A stretch of DNA of 64,000 bases, from the NCBI RefSeq assembly GCF_037892545.1, contig NZ_JBBKBG010000012.1, positions 1-64,000 of the forward strand, in the 5' to 3' direction. Positions within the stretch are counted from its first letter, which is position 1; each line of letters opens with the position of its first letter. Position numbers and translations under genes: made by a program. This DNA is from Pseudogracilibacillus sp037892545. Its GTDB lineage: Bacteria > Bacillota > Bacilli > Bacillales > Amphibacillaceae. The notes under the pieces were generated by a model that worked only from the letters and a program-made list of their open reading frames with translations, searched no databases and was not told the DNA's origin. Below, piece by piece: positions 23,685 to 32,480 of this stretch.

Positions 23685-24827
23685 TTATAAGGTTACTTTT
23701 GCTTTTCTGTTTAAAATCATAATTATCGCAATGACGATAAACATAATAATTGCACATGCTAAAAATGGTAAGCCAGCCGTTTCAGCAAACACTCCGGAAA
23801 CAGATGAACCTGCAACAACCCCTAGAGAGAAAAAGGCGTAGAACACCCCATAAGCTTTTCCACGGTCTACTTTTGTAGAAGCTTCCGCAATAATTTTATT
23901 CATCGATGGGAAAATAAATGCAAAGCCTAACCCATAAATGACCATGGCAATAAAGTTACTCATAAATGTTGCCATCACACTTAAAATGATCATTCCAACA
24001 CCAATAAGTCCTAATCCTGTTGCAATTAAATACACAGGCGAAAATTTATCGTAAATAAAATTTAAAGGAGTTAAGAAGACAATCAATGCCATAATGCCAA
24101 ATGTACTTAACAACATGCCGGTCGTCTCTGTTGAAAGTTTCATTAGTTCTACGTTCAAAGGTAAAGCGAAAGCTAATGTTCCGTTACTAATCATTAAACC
24201 AAAAGCAGATACAGAGGATAAAATAATCATAGGATGTTTGATAAGTGGGATAAATTCTTTGAAATTAAACTTCCCACGGTCTGTTGCTACATATGATTCC
24301 TTTACGAAAAAGAGTACGATAAGCGATGTAAGAAGGAAAAGAACAGCTACTAATAGAAATACTGCTTCAATAGAGGCTCTTGCTGCAAGCACCCCTCCGA
24401 CAGCAGGGCCGACAATCGCTGCGATCCCAATTCCTGCACCAGTAAACGCCATTCTCTTCCCGCGATTTTCTCCACCACTATGGTCGCCAATATAGGCAAA
24501 AGCTGCTGGAATTAAAACTCCACCTGCTAATCCATGGAAAAATCTTGCAATAAATAATTGCCAGCCGTTTTGTGAAAGTGGATATAAAAATAGCACAACA
24601 CATACGGCAACCATCCCTGTAAATAACATCTTTTTACGTCCGAATTTATCAATCCAATGGCCACCAATGATATTCCCTATCATATTCGTAAATGAATAAA
24701 CAGCCACAATGGCTCCAGCTAATATATAAGAAGCGTCTAATTCTATCGCATAAGGTGTAATAATTGGTAATTGAATGAATGTATCCAAAAATGCCACGAT
24801 AATAATTATGTACATAATTCTATTCAA
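23685..24827 (-). CDS. MFS transporter (drug-efflux type)
   Basis: 380-aa major facilitator with 12 predicted membrane segments. The loop 2-3 motif is GGHWIDKFGRKKMLF (near residue 55). A motif C-like run GAGIGIAAIVGPAVGG (near 130) is typical of drug:H+ antiporters. The TTG start at 24827 has TAGGGATG upstream. It is divergent from the chemoreceptor gene and has no dedicated regulator next to it. The substrate is unknown. Confidence 0.85.
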   Translation of the reverse strand: MNRIMYIIIIVAFLDTFIQLPIITPYAIELDASYILAGAIVAVYSFTNMIGNIIGGHWIDKFGRKKMLFTGMVAVCVVLFLYPLSQNGWQLFIARFFHGLAGGVLIPAAFAYIGDHSGGENRGKRMAFTGAGIGIAAIVGPAVGGVLAARASIEAVFLLVAVLFLLTSLIVLFFVKESYVATDRGKFNFKEFIPLIKHPMIILSSVSAFGLMISNGTLAFALPLNVELMKLSTETTGMLLSTFGIMALIVFLTPLNFIYDKFSPVYLIATGLGLIGVGMIILSVMATFMSNFIAMVIYGLGFAFIFPSMNKIIAEASTKVDRGKAYGVFYAFFSLGVVAGSSVSGVFAETAGLPFLACAIIMFIVIAIIMILNRKAKVTL

Positions 24828-25075
24828 AATGCATCCCTACTTTCCAGTATATATTATACCTAATTTCTACATAAAATCGTTAAAAAATGCTATAAGTTCA
24901 AAAAGATGAAATAATTACCGGTTTTATTCCATGAATACAGATGAGCCTTTCGTATTATGTTGTTGTAAAAATATAGTAGAATAGAAGGTGTGAATCATGT
25001 ATAATGAAACTATTGTCATATAATGGGAGTAAACAAAAAGTGAACGGAATAATGGTTAAACTTGGAGGTATTAGG

Positions 25076-26821
25076 ATGAAACTGTTTCAACAGAGACCTA
25101 AAAAATGGACAGAGTATATCGAGGACTTGCACAGTGATTATATTACGGTTGGCAACCGTCCGACAGAAAGGTTAAAATTCCTTGGGATTACAGAAACAAC
25201 ATTAAAGGATGTCCGGGAAGCAGCGGTATATTTAGAACCTTATGTAAATGAAATTGTAGATAAGTTTTATGAACGTATTACAGCATTACCGCATCTAAAA
25301 AAGATAATTCTTCATCACTCAACAGTAGAACGGTTAAAAGTAACGCAGCAAAACTATGTAAAACAATTTTTGCAAGCGGATGTAAACACGGAGTATGTAG
25401 AGACGCGTGTAAAGATTGGAGTGGTACATAGTAATATTAATTTAACTGCAAACTATTTTATTATGGCACATGATGTAATGATTCAGTTCATGACAGCGAT
25501 TCTAATGGAGAAACTAAGTCGCCAACCGGAAAAAATGGTCCGTACGGTTATAGCGATCCAAAAATTAGCGACATTTGATAAACAATTAATTGTTGATGTG
25601 TATACAGAGTCTACGTTTCGGAACTTTTTATTCGGTATTTCAGGAATGTTAAATGATGTCACATCCATCGATACGACACAGCAACTAATTGAAGGGATGG
25701 AAGAACAAATGTCTGAAGCACATAGTGTAACGGTAGCGACAGAACAAATGAATGCTTCCATACAAGATGTAGCAAACCATGCTGTTACAGTAGCGGAAAC
25801 GACAGATGAGGCAGTACAAAGTGCAAATAATAGTCGAGAAATTATCGATGGAGCATTACGAGATATAAAGCAAGTTGGGGAAGTATATGATACGGTTATG
25901 GAAGATGTACATCATTTAGAAAAACAGATTGACCATACCCATGAAGTGATACATGTAATAAAAGAAATTGCTGACCAGACAAATTTATTGGCGTTAAATG
26001 CTAGTATTGAGGCTGCGAGAGCTGGTGAATATGGAAAAGGATTTGCGGTTGTAGCGACAGAAGTTCGCAAGTTATCAGAACATACGAAAGCCCAAATTGA
26101 ACAAGTAACAGAAAATATGAAAACATTACAACAAGTTTCACGTCAAGTGACAGAACGAATCCAACAAACAGGAGAAAGTGTAGAACAAAGTGTGTCAGGA
26201 TCTATTCAAGCAGGAAATGAGTTAGGTCATATTGTTTCGACGATGCAAACTATTAATGAACAAACTTCTCAAATTGCCGCAATGAGTGAAGAACAATCTT
26301 CTACTGTTGCGGAAATTAGTGCACGTAATGCAAAAATGTTTGAAGTAAGTGAGCAAGTACAAGGGCTTGCAAAAGATACAGCAGAAGTGGTCTATGAGTT
26401 AAGTGCAAAAATGAATGACTATCGTCTAACATTTTTAGAAACGAATTTAATATATAGTCAAAGAGATATTATTGAACTAGCGAAGACAGATCATTTATTA
26501 TGGAAATGGAATATGTATAACTTATTGTTAGGTTCAGCCACTATTTCAAAAGATTCGTTAGTATCGCATGAAAATTGCCGCCTAGGAAAATGGTATTATA
26601 GTGAGCAATCGGCTGACTTACGAAAGGATCGTTCATTCCAAGCCTTAGAGAAACCACATAAAGAAGTACATATGTATGCAAAACAAGCATTACAAGCCTA
26701 TGAAAATAACAATATCGATGAAGCTAAAGATGCATTGAGCCAGTTAGAGACGGCTTCAAACGAAGTAATGGAGCGATTAATCGAGCTTGAACATATTGTT
26801 CAAGCAGAAGAAGTGAGATAA
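25076..26821 (+). CDS. globin-coupled chemoreceptor with C-terminal CZB zinc-binding domain
   Basis: 581-aa soluble methyl-accepting chemotaxis protein. Residues about 20-180 form a HemAT-type protoglobin sensor, with the probable proximal histidine His118 in KIGVVHSN. The signalling domain holds the hairpin tip EIADQTNLLALNASIEAARAG and VVATEVRKLSE. Residues about 460-560 match the CZB domain (DHLLWKW, CRLGKWYY and HKEVH), a zinc-binding His3-Cys sensor. There is no transmembrane segment. The ATG at 25076 follows TTGGAGG. It should couple oxygen or another heme ligand, and possibly zinc or redox state, to CheA. Confidence 0.88.
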   Translation: MKLFQQRPKKWTEYIEDLHSDYITVGNRPTERLKFLGITETTLKDVREAAVYLEPYVNEIVDKFYERITALPHLKKIILHHSTVERLKVTQQNYVKQFLQADVNTEYVETRVKIGVVHSNINLTANYFIMAHDVMIQFMTAILMEKLSRQPEKMVRTVIAIQKLATFDKQLIVDVYTESTFRNFLFGISGMLNDVTSIDTTQQLIEGMEEQMSEAHSVTVATEQMNASIQDVANHAVTVAETTDEAVQSANNSREIIDGALRDIKQVGEVYDTVMEDVHHLEKQIDHTHEVIHVIKEIADQTNLLALNASIEAARAGEYGKGFAVVATEVRKLSEHTKAQIEQVTENMKTLQQVSRQVTERIQQTGESVEQSVSGSIQAGNELGHIVSTMQTINEQTSQIAAMSEEQSSTVAEISARNAKMFEVSEQVQGLAKDTAEVVYELSAKMNDYRLTFLETNLIYSQRDIIELAKTDHLLWKWNMYNLLLGSATISKDSLVSHENCRLGKWYYSEQSADLRKDRSFQALEKPHKEVHMYAKQALQAYENNNIDEAKDALSQLETASNEVMERLIELEHIVQAEEVR

Positions 26822-26840
26822 TGAAATAAATAGAAAAAAC

Positions 26841-26884
26841 GGAGATGAAAATGATTAGTTTATCATTATGCATCTCATTTTTTT
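26841..26884 (+). terminator. terminator after the chemoreceptor
   Basis: GAGATGAAAATGAT (26842-26855) pairs imperfectly with ATCATTATGCATCTC, followed by a T run. Confidence 0.7.
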
Positions 26885-26945
26885 TACATAAAATTACTCT
26901 AATAATTAAAAATGTCACAATAATTCTGAAGAGTCTGTAAACAAC

Positions 26946-26974
26946 TTGCAACAAACGTGTTCACAAAGTATAAT
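26946..26974 (+). promoter_or_regulatory. sigma-A promoter of the trpXYZ-like operon
   Basis: TTGCAA (26946-26951), 17-bp spacer, TATAAT (26969-26974). The leader is only about 35 nt, so a T-box is excluded here. Confidence 0.7.
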
Positions 26975-27015
26975 GTAAACAATTAAGATAAAAGAGAGTT
27001 TAAGGGGGAACGAGG

Positions 27016-28044
27016 ATGAAAAAGAGGTTACAGTTAGTACTTGTAGTGGTGCTTAGCTTGTTTGTATTAGCTGCATGTGGAGGAAATAATGCAAGCAATG
27101 GTAATGCAAATGATGGAGCGAATGACAGTAGTAATAATAATGCGACAAATAATGGTGGAGACAGTTATGTTGTTGGTGCAACACAAATTGTGGAACACCC
27201 ATCATTAGATGCTGCATATGAAGGATTTCAAAAGGCGTTAGAAGATGCTAGTTTAGATGTTACATATGACTATCAAAATGCACAAAACGACCAAAATAAT
27301 GTGAAAACAATCTCGGATAATTTTGTTGCAGATGATGTGGATTTAATTTTTGCGAATTCTACGCCAAGTGCATTAGGGGCTTTGAATGCAACAGCTGATA
27401 TTCCTATTTTATTTACATCTGTTACAGATGCAGTCGATGCTGGATTAGTGGAAGCGATGGATCAACCTGGGGATAATATTACAGGGGTAGTAGACCTACA
27501 CCCAGATGGAATTGCTGAAACGGTTAAGTTCATCGATGAGTATTTTGAAGGAGCAAAAGTTGGGTTAATTTATAATGCGGGAGAGAAGAACTCTGTTGCA
27601 CAAATTGAAGCGGTAAAAGAAGCAGGGGAAGGAACGAGCTTATCGTTCGATGAAAGAACTGTTTCGAACTCATCTGAGGTGCAGCAAGCAGCAACGACGT
27701 TAGCTGGTGATATTGATGTCTTTTATATCGTTACAGATAACACAGTAGTATCTGCCTTAGATGCAGTTGTAGGGGTAGCGAATGAACAACAAATTCCTTT
27801 AGTCGTTGGAGAGCCTGATTCATTAGAAAAAGGTGGCTTTGTTACATTCGGTATTGATTATTTTTCAATTGGATACCGTACAGGAGAAATGGCTGTAGAA
27901 ATTTTACAGGATGGGAAAACACCAGCCGAAATTGATGTGGAATATCCACCGGAAATTCAGTTATATATAAATAAGAGTGCAGCAGAATCACAAGGTGTCG
28001 AGTGGAACGATGATTGGGATGAAAGTGCAGAAATTATCGAATAA
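27016..28044 (+). CDS. ABC transporter substrate-binding lipoprotein (TrpX-like)
   Basis: 342-aa lipoprotein with lipobox VLAAC (Cys near residue 21) and a low-complexity Asn/Gly/Ser linker. The periplasmic-binding fold belongs to the ABC_sub_bind family (TrpX/LivK-like), shown by VGATQIVEHPSLDAAYEGF, NSTPSALGAL and PILFTSVTDAVDAGLV. Several characterised relatives carry tryptophan or tyrosine, but ligand specificity cannot be read from sequence. It heads an operon with the permease and ATPase that follow. GGGGGAACGAGG lies upstream of the ATG. Confidence 0.85.
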   Translation: MKKRLQLVLVVVLSLFVLAACGGNNASNGNANDGANDSSNNNATNNGGDSYVVGATQIVEHPSLDAAYEGFQKALEDASLDVTYDYQNAQNDQNNVKTISDNFVADDVDLIFANSTPSALGALNATADIPILFTSVTDAVDAGLVEAMDQPGDNITGVVDLHPDGIAETVKFIDEYFEGAKVGLIYNAGEKNSVAQIEAVKEAGEGTSLSFDERTVSNSSEVQQAATTLAGDIDVFYIVTDNTVVSALDAVVGVANEQQIPLVVGEPDSLEKGGFVTFGIDYFSIGYRTGEMAVEILQDGKTPAEIDVEYPPEIQLYINKSAAESQGVEWNDDWDESAEIIE

Positions 28045-28088
28045 GTAATGTGAAAAATATATAACGACATCATATATTAGATAAAATA

Positions 28089-28197
28089 AAGGTTGGGACA
28101 TTCGTTAGTAGATAGGCAACTTGAACGATAAGCAGCGATGACTTTTCACAGTTAATTCCTGTTTCATGTTGCTTTGTTTACTGTCCCAACCTTGTCT
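28089..28197. repeat. long hairpin inside the ABC transporter operon
   Basis: AAGGTTGGGACA (28089-28100) and TGTCCCAACCTT (28182-28193) are perfect inverted copies about 80 bp apart, with inner GGCAAC/GTTGC pairing and a T-rich tail. It sits between the binding-protein and permease genes. It could act as a leaky terminator or RNA-stability element that raises expression of the first gene relative to the other two. Confidence 0.65.
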
Positions 28198-28242
28198 TTT
28201 TTACTTATTTGCACCATGAAAGCCAAAACGGGGGGAAGAAGA

Positions 28243-29220
28243 ATGTTTTTATCATTATTCGGTGCAGTAGAGTCAGGAGCTATTTATGCAATCATGGCAT
28301 TAGGGGTCTATTTATCTTTCCGTGTGCTAGATTTTCCAGATTTAACTGTTGACGGTAGTTTTGTAACGGGAGCTGCGGTTGCTGCAGTTACTATTATGAA
28401 TGGAATTCCACCATTTATAGCAACGATAATTGGAACGTTAGCAGGGTTTCTGGCAGGTTGTATTACAGGAATCTTACATACGAAAGGGAAAATTAACGCA
28501 CTTTTATCAGGGATATTAATGATGATCGCATTATATTCCATTAATTTGCGAATTATGGGATCACCACAAATTTCACTGCTAAATGAAGCGACCATTAAAA
28601 CACAAATTGTTTCGATTTGGGAAAAAACAAGACTAGACCCTTTATTAAATAATATGTTAGCTTTAACTAGATTAGATAAATTTCCATCCACATGGGGCAT
28701 ACTCATTGTGATGTTTGTACTCGTCATTATTATAAAATTATTAGCAGATTATTTCTTAAAAACAGAAGTTGGTCTTGCCTTAAGAGCGACGGGTAATAAC
28801 CAAAAAATGATTCGTAGTTTTTCCGCGAATACAGATACACTTATTATTTTAGGGATTGGTATTTCGAATGGGCTTGTTGCCTTATCTGGAGCACTAATTG
28901 CACAACATGGTGGCTTTGCGGATGTTGGAATGGGAATCGGGATGATTATTATTGGACTTGCTTCCGTCATTATTGGAGAAGCAATTTTTGGAACGAAAAC
29001 GATTTTTCGGGCGACATTAGCTGTTTTATTAGGGGCGATTATCTATCGAATCGTTGTAACGCTAGCGCTAAGAGTAGATTTTTTAGAAACAGGAGATATG
29101 AAGTTAATTACAGCATTACTCGTTATTTTAGCGTTAATTGCACCGAAAATGTTGCAAGCTAGAAGAGAAAAGAAACGTCGTCAAGCTAAACAAGCATTGA
29201 TAGAAATGGAGGATGTGTAA
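28243..29220 (+). CDS. ABC transporter permease (TrpY-like)
   Basis: 325-aa permease of the branched-chain amino acid/TrpY type with about eight to nine membrane segments. Conserved stretches are FRVLDFPDLTVDGSF (residues 26-40) and EVGLALRATGNNQKMI, the loop that contacts the ATPase. The ATG at 28243 is chosen because GGGGGAAG precedes it; upstream in-frame ATGs lie within the hairpin tail region and have no site. The basic tail ARREKKRRQAKQ is cytoplasmic. The stop lies 1 bp before the ATPase start. Confidence 0.85.
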   Translation: MFLSLFGAVESGAIYAIMALGVYLSFRVLDFPDLTVDGSFVTGAAVAAVTIMNGIPPFIATIIGTLAGFLAGCITGILHTKGKINALLSGILMMIALYSINLRIMGSPQISLLNEATIKTQIVSIWEKTRLDPLLNNMLALTRLDKFPSTWGILIVMFVLVIIIKLLADYFLKTEVGLALRATGNNQKMIRSFSANTDTLIILGIGISNGLVALSGALIAQHGGFADVGMGIGMIIIGLASVIIGEAIFGTKTIFRATLAVLLGAIIYRIVVTLALRVDFLETGDMKLITALLVILALIAPKMLQARREKKRRQAKQALIEMEDV

Positions 29221-29221
29221 A

Positions 29222-30016
29222 ATGTTACAGTTACAACATGTATCCATTACATTTAATGAAGGAACTCCAGATGAAAAAAGAGCATTGAAAAATATTAATT
29301 TATTATTAGATCGTGGAGAATTTGTCACAGTCATCGGCGGAAATGGAGCAGGAAAATCTACTTTAATGAATATTATATCTGGAAGTTTGTTTTCAGATAT
29401 TGGGAGAGTCATAATCAATGGTCAGGAAGTTGGCAATTTACCTGAATACAAACGTTCTCGTTATATCGGACGTGTATTCCAAGACCCAATGGCGGGAACA
29501 GCACCAGATATGACCATTGAGGAGAACTTAGCGATAGCTTATTCACGAAACAAAAAACGCCGTTTAAAATTAGGGGTGACAAAGGCACGGAAAGAATATT
29601 TTCAAAGCCATTTAGAAACGTTAAATTTAGGGTTAGAAGATCGATTAAACGCAAAGGTTGGGTTGTTATCAGGCGGGGAACGACAAGCATTATCCTTGTT
29701 GATGGCGACTTTTACAGAGCCAGATATTTTACTATTAGACGAACATACAGCAGCATTAGACCCTGCTCGTGCGGAGTTAATAACGAATCTAACATCTGAA
29801 ATTGTTGAGAAATTTAATTTAACGACATTAATGGTGACCCATAATATGCAACAAGCATTAGATATGGGTACACGATTATTAATGATGGATGCTGGACAGA
29901 TTATATTGGATGCGCGTGGAGAAGAGAAAGATAATTTAACGATTGAAGGATTGTTAGAAGAATTCCAGCGTATTCGTGGTCGAGCATTAGCAAGCGATCA
30001 AACTGTATTAGGATAA
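29222..30016 (+). CDS. ABC transporter ATP-binding protein (TrpZ-like)
   Basis: 264-aa nucleotide-binding subunit. Walker A is GGNGAGKST (near residue 40), the signature is LLSGGERQAL (near 145), Walker B is DILLLDEHTAALDP, and the switch His is in MVTHNMQQAL. The ATG at 29222 has GGAGGATG upstream. It completes an importer of binding protein, permease and ATPase, probably for an aromatic amino acid or related ligand. The large palindrome at 30020 follows immediately. Confidence 0.88.
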   Translation: MLQLQHVSITFNEGTPDEKRALKNINLLLDRGEFVTVIGGNGAGKSTLMNIISGSLFSDIGRVIINGQEVGNLPEYKRSRYIGRVFQDPMAGTAPDMTIEENLAIAYSRNKKRRLKLGVTKARKEYFQSHLETLNLGLEDRLNAKVGLLSGGERQALSLLMATFTEPDILLLDEHTAALDPARAELITNLTSEIVEKFNLTTLMVTHNMQQALDMGTRLLMMDAGQIILDARGEEKDNLTIEGLLEEFQRIRGRALASDQTVLG

Positions 30017-30019
30017 AAA

Positions 30020-30214
30020 TAAAAGAGTTTTGGGCATAAATGAGTAAGAGAACTAGAACACGAATATAAATAGATAATGTACTACCCTTCCTATCATTGC
30101 TATGGCGTGGATTGGTATCACTAAAGGGAAGTGTATCGTATATCTTATAAGGGATCATCGTCCATCCTATTCGTCTGTCATGCTTACATGTTTATTTCGT
30201 CCAAAACTTTTTTC
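30020..30214. repeat. large palindromic element after the ABC operon
   Basis: Arms AAAAGAGTTTTGG (30021-30033) and CCAAAACTTTTTT (30201-30213) pair with one mismatch. Weaker internal pairings include CATAAATGAGTAAG against CTTACATGTTTAT. The left arm is nearly the same as that of the 45601 element (AAAAGAGTTTGG). The rest of the gap, 30215-30405, shows no gene. Confidence 0.55.
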
Positions 30215-30411
30215 TTTGTATCGAAATTGTGGCCATCCAATATGAATCGAAATATGTTCTTCCTTTTGCAAAATTTCCTTCCCATTTTATCATCCCATAC
30301 CTTACAATAAAGTAATGTTTAGACGTAAATATGTAAGAAAAATCGATATGTCAGGTGATTAGATCATTATATAATATACATAGATTTTGAATAATTGAAG
30401 GAGTTTTGCAA

Positions 30412-31446
30412 GTGCAACCAACAGTTAATAAACAGAGAATACATCTTATTGATTTAATTAGAGGTTTTGCTTTATTAGGCTTGCCTTTTGTAAATGTCTT
30501 AGGGCTTTGGAGTGACAATGTAAATTTATCTGGTGAACATACGGATATCATCGTACAACGGTTTTTATTCGTATTTGTAGAAGGACGCTTTTTTGCTATC
30601 TTTTCATTTTTATTCGGTGTTGGCATGTATTTATTTTTATCAAGAGCGAAGGAGAAACATGCAAATTATCGATTCATTTTTATTAGACGAATGGCTATTT
30701 TATTCGTTATCGGGTTTATTCATCAATTATTTCAACCAGGGGAAGCATTGCTGTTTTATGCAATTTTAGGCATCATTTTATTGCCATTTTTTCATCTTCT
30801 AAAGCAATGGAACCTCATATTAGGGGTAATTGGAATTATCGTTGGAAGCGTATGGAGTGCTAAAATATTATTGCCCCTTCCGTACATGTTATTAGGACTA
30901 GCATTTGGCCAATATCGTATATTTGAAAAGACGATGTCCTACAAAAAATCATGGATATTTGTGGCGGCTATATCATTTGTTGCAACACTTATTGCTACAG
31001 TCTATTTATGGATGCAAGCACCATCATTAGGGATGACGTCATATATGGAAGGTGTTGAACTTACGGAGCTGCAAATGGATATGAATCGTGCATTTTACGA
31101 ATTCTCTAAAATCGCGCTCATGCTAGCACCTATTTTTACGATCTTTTATGTTAGCTCGCTCGTCGTAGTGGAACCGTTTATCGGAAAAATATTAACACCA
31201 TTATATGCATATGGACGTATGGCATTTACAAACTATCTCGGGCAAACTGTAATGTTATTACTCGTCCTACAATTTTTCGTAAAAGATTCTATCGTTTCTT
31301 ATAGTTATGCGACTATCTCATGTGCAATTATCGTGCTTTTACAGATTGCCTTTTCAGCCTTTTGGTTAAAGTATTTCAAATTCGGGCCATTCGAATGGTT
31401 GTGGAGATGTGGGACATACGGGGAAATATTGCCGATAAAAAAATAG
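30412..31446 (+). CDS. DUF418 family membrane protein (YeiB-like)
   Basis: 344-aa protein with about eight to ten membrane segments. The N-terminal HLIDLIRGFALLGLPFVNV is the typical opening of the YeiB family, and the C-terminal DUF418 region contains YAYGRMAFTNYLGQT. B. subtilis has several paralogues (YxaH, YrkO) of unknown function. The GTG at 30412 is preferred because GAAGGAG lies 8 bp upstream; the TTG at 30406 is too close. It ends in a bidirectional terminator shared with thrB. Confidence 0.8.
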   Translation: MQPTVNKQRIHLIDLIRGFALLGLPFVNVLGLWSDNVNLSGEHTDIIVQRFLFVFVEGRFFAIFSFLFGVGMYLFLSRAKEKHANYRFIFIRRMAILFVIGFIHQLFQPGEALLFYAILGIILLPFFHLLKQWNLILGVIGIIVGSVWSAKILLPLPYMLLGLAFGQYRIFEKTMSYKKSWIFVAAISFVATLIATVYLWMQAPSLGMTSYMEGVELTELQMDMNRAFYEFSKIALMLAPIFTIFYVSSLVVVEPFIGKILTPLYAYGRMAFTNYLGQTVMLLLVLQFFVKDSIVSYSYATISCAIIVLLQIAFSAFWLKYFKFGPFEWLWRCGTYGEILPIKK

Positions 31447-31470
31447 GGTGTACATGGACCTAGTGCAAGG

Positions 31471-31540
31471 TAAAAAAAGAGCACATCTGTCATATTTGGG
31501 GTCGCGTACCTTTCCATAATATGGCATGTGCTCTTTTTCT
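31471..31540. terminator. bidirectional terminator between DUF418 gene and thrB
   Basis: AAAAAGAGCACAT (from 31474) pairs with ATGTGCTCTTTTT (ending 31538), with T runs on both strands. It separates convergent genes. Confidence 0.8.
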
Positions 31541-31582
31541 TATTTAATTTTGTGCAAAAAAACATTTATTGTAACTAATACA

Positions 31583-32479
31583 TTATTTATGCTCATGTAT
31601 CTTTGTACGTAAACCTACTTCATCTAATTTTAAGGCGACAACTTCATAGTTTGGAAGTTTTTCTTGCATTGTCTGTGCAACATGCACCCCTTGTCCATTT
31701 GCGACGAAGGAGATCATGGTTGGTCCAGCACCACTAATAACGGTACCATACGCACCAAGTTTTCTCGCTTCGGAACGAATTTCATAGTAGTTCGGAATTA
31801 ACTTGGCGCGGTAGCTTTCATGGAATAAATCACTCTCCATCATTTTACCAGCTAATTCGTAATCACCTGTTAAAAGGGCAGAAATCATTAAATTACTAAC
31901 TCCACTAGCTGTAGCAGCATCTTTCATTTCGAATTCTGTCGGTAATACTTTACGGGCATCTTCTGTTTTTAGCTCGAAGTTTGGTATATAGACAACTAAA
32001 TCAGTATCAATGGCGGGCAACTTTTTGTAAGTTGCTTCTTCGCCCATTTTTACCGTCACGACGAAGCCACCTAATAATGCAGCCGCAACATTGTCTGGAT
32101 GTCCTTCAATTCGAACCGCATAGTCTAATTTTTCTTTCTCACTTAATTGTAACTGGCATAATTGATTTGCTAATTCGATTCCGGCAACAATCGCAGAAGC
32201 GCTACTGCCGAGTCCACGTGCTAGTGGGATTTCGCTTGTCATCTTCACATGTGAAGGTGGAAGCAAGGCATCATGCCAATCCGCAACAGTTTTTGCTACT
32301 TTGTAAATATAGTGATCTTCATAATTAGCAACTTCAGGAATCGTATCTGTTGTATGTGTAAATTTCCAATTTGTTGCACGTTCGACATCTAATGTTAAAT
32401 AACGGCTAACCGCAACTCCGGCTGAATCGAAGCCAGGACCGATATTTGCTGAACTTGCAGGAACAGTGATTGTAAACAT
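31583..32479 (-). CDS. thrB: homoserine kinase
   Basis: 298-aa GHMP-family kinase that phosphorylates homoserine for threonine synthesis. The N-terminal VPASSANIGPGFDSAG, the ATP-binding PLARGLGSSASAIVAG (near residue 85) and the C-terminal GAYGTVISGAGPTM are the three GHMP motifs. It is the last gene of hom-thrC-thrB, starting 1 bp after the thrC stop. It shares homoserine with MetA (19652-20566). Confidence 0.95.
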   Translation of the reverse strand: MFTITVPASSANIGPGFDSAGVAVSRYLTLDVERATNWKFTHTTDTIPEVANYEDHYIYKVAKTVADWHDALLPPSHVKMTSEIPLARGLGSSASAIVAGIELANQLCQLQLSEKEKLDYAVRIEGHPDNVAAALLGGFVVTVKMGEEATYKKLPAIDTDLVVYIPNFELKTEDARKVLPTEFEMKDAATASGVSNLMISALLTGDYELAGKMMESDLFHESYRAKLIPNYYEIRSEARKLGAYGTVISGAGPTMISFVANGQGVHVAQTMQEKLPNYEVVALKLDEVGLRTKIHEHK

Positions 32480-32480
32480 T

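Noticed and set aside
23162..23757. Several long open frames of seven-residue repeats on both strands of the 21-bp array
   Set aside because: They arise because the 21-bp unit lacks stops in multiple frames. No good ribosome site is present, one 20-bp unit breaks the phase, and one frame runs into the MFS gene on the same strand.
26841..30016. Tryptophan T-box controlling the TrpXYZ-like importer
   Set aside because: The promoter at 26946 leaves a leader of about 35 nt, too short for a T-box.
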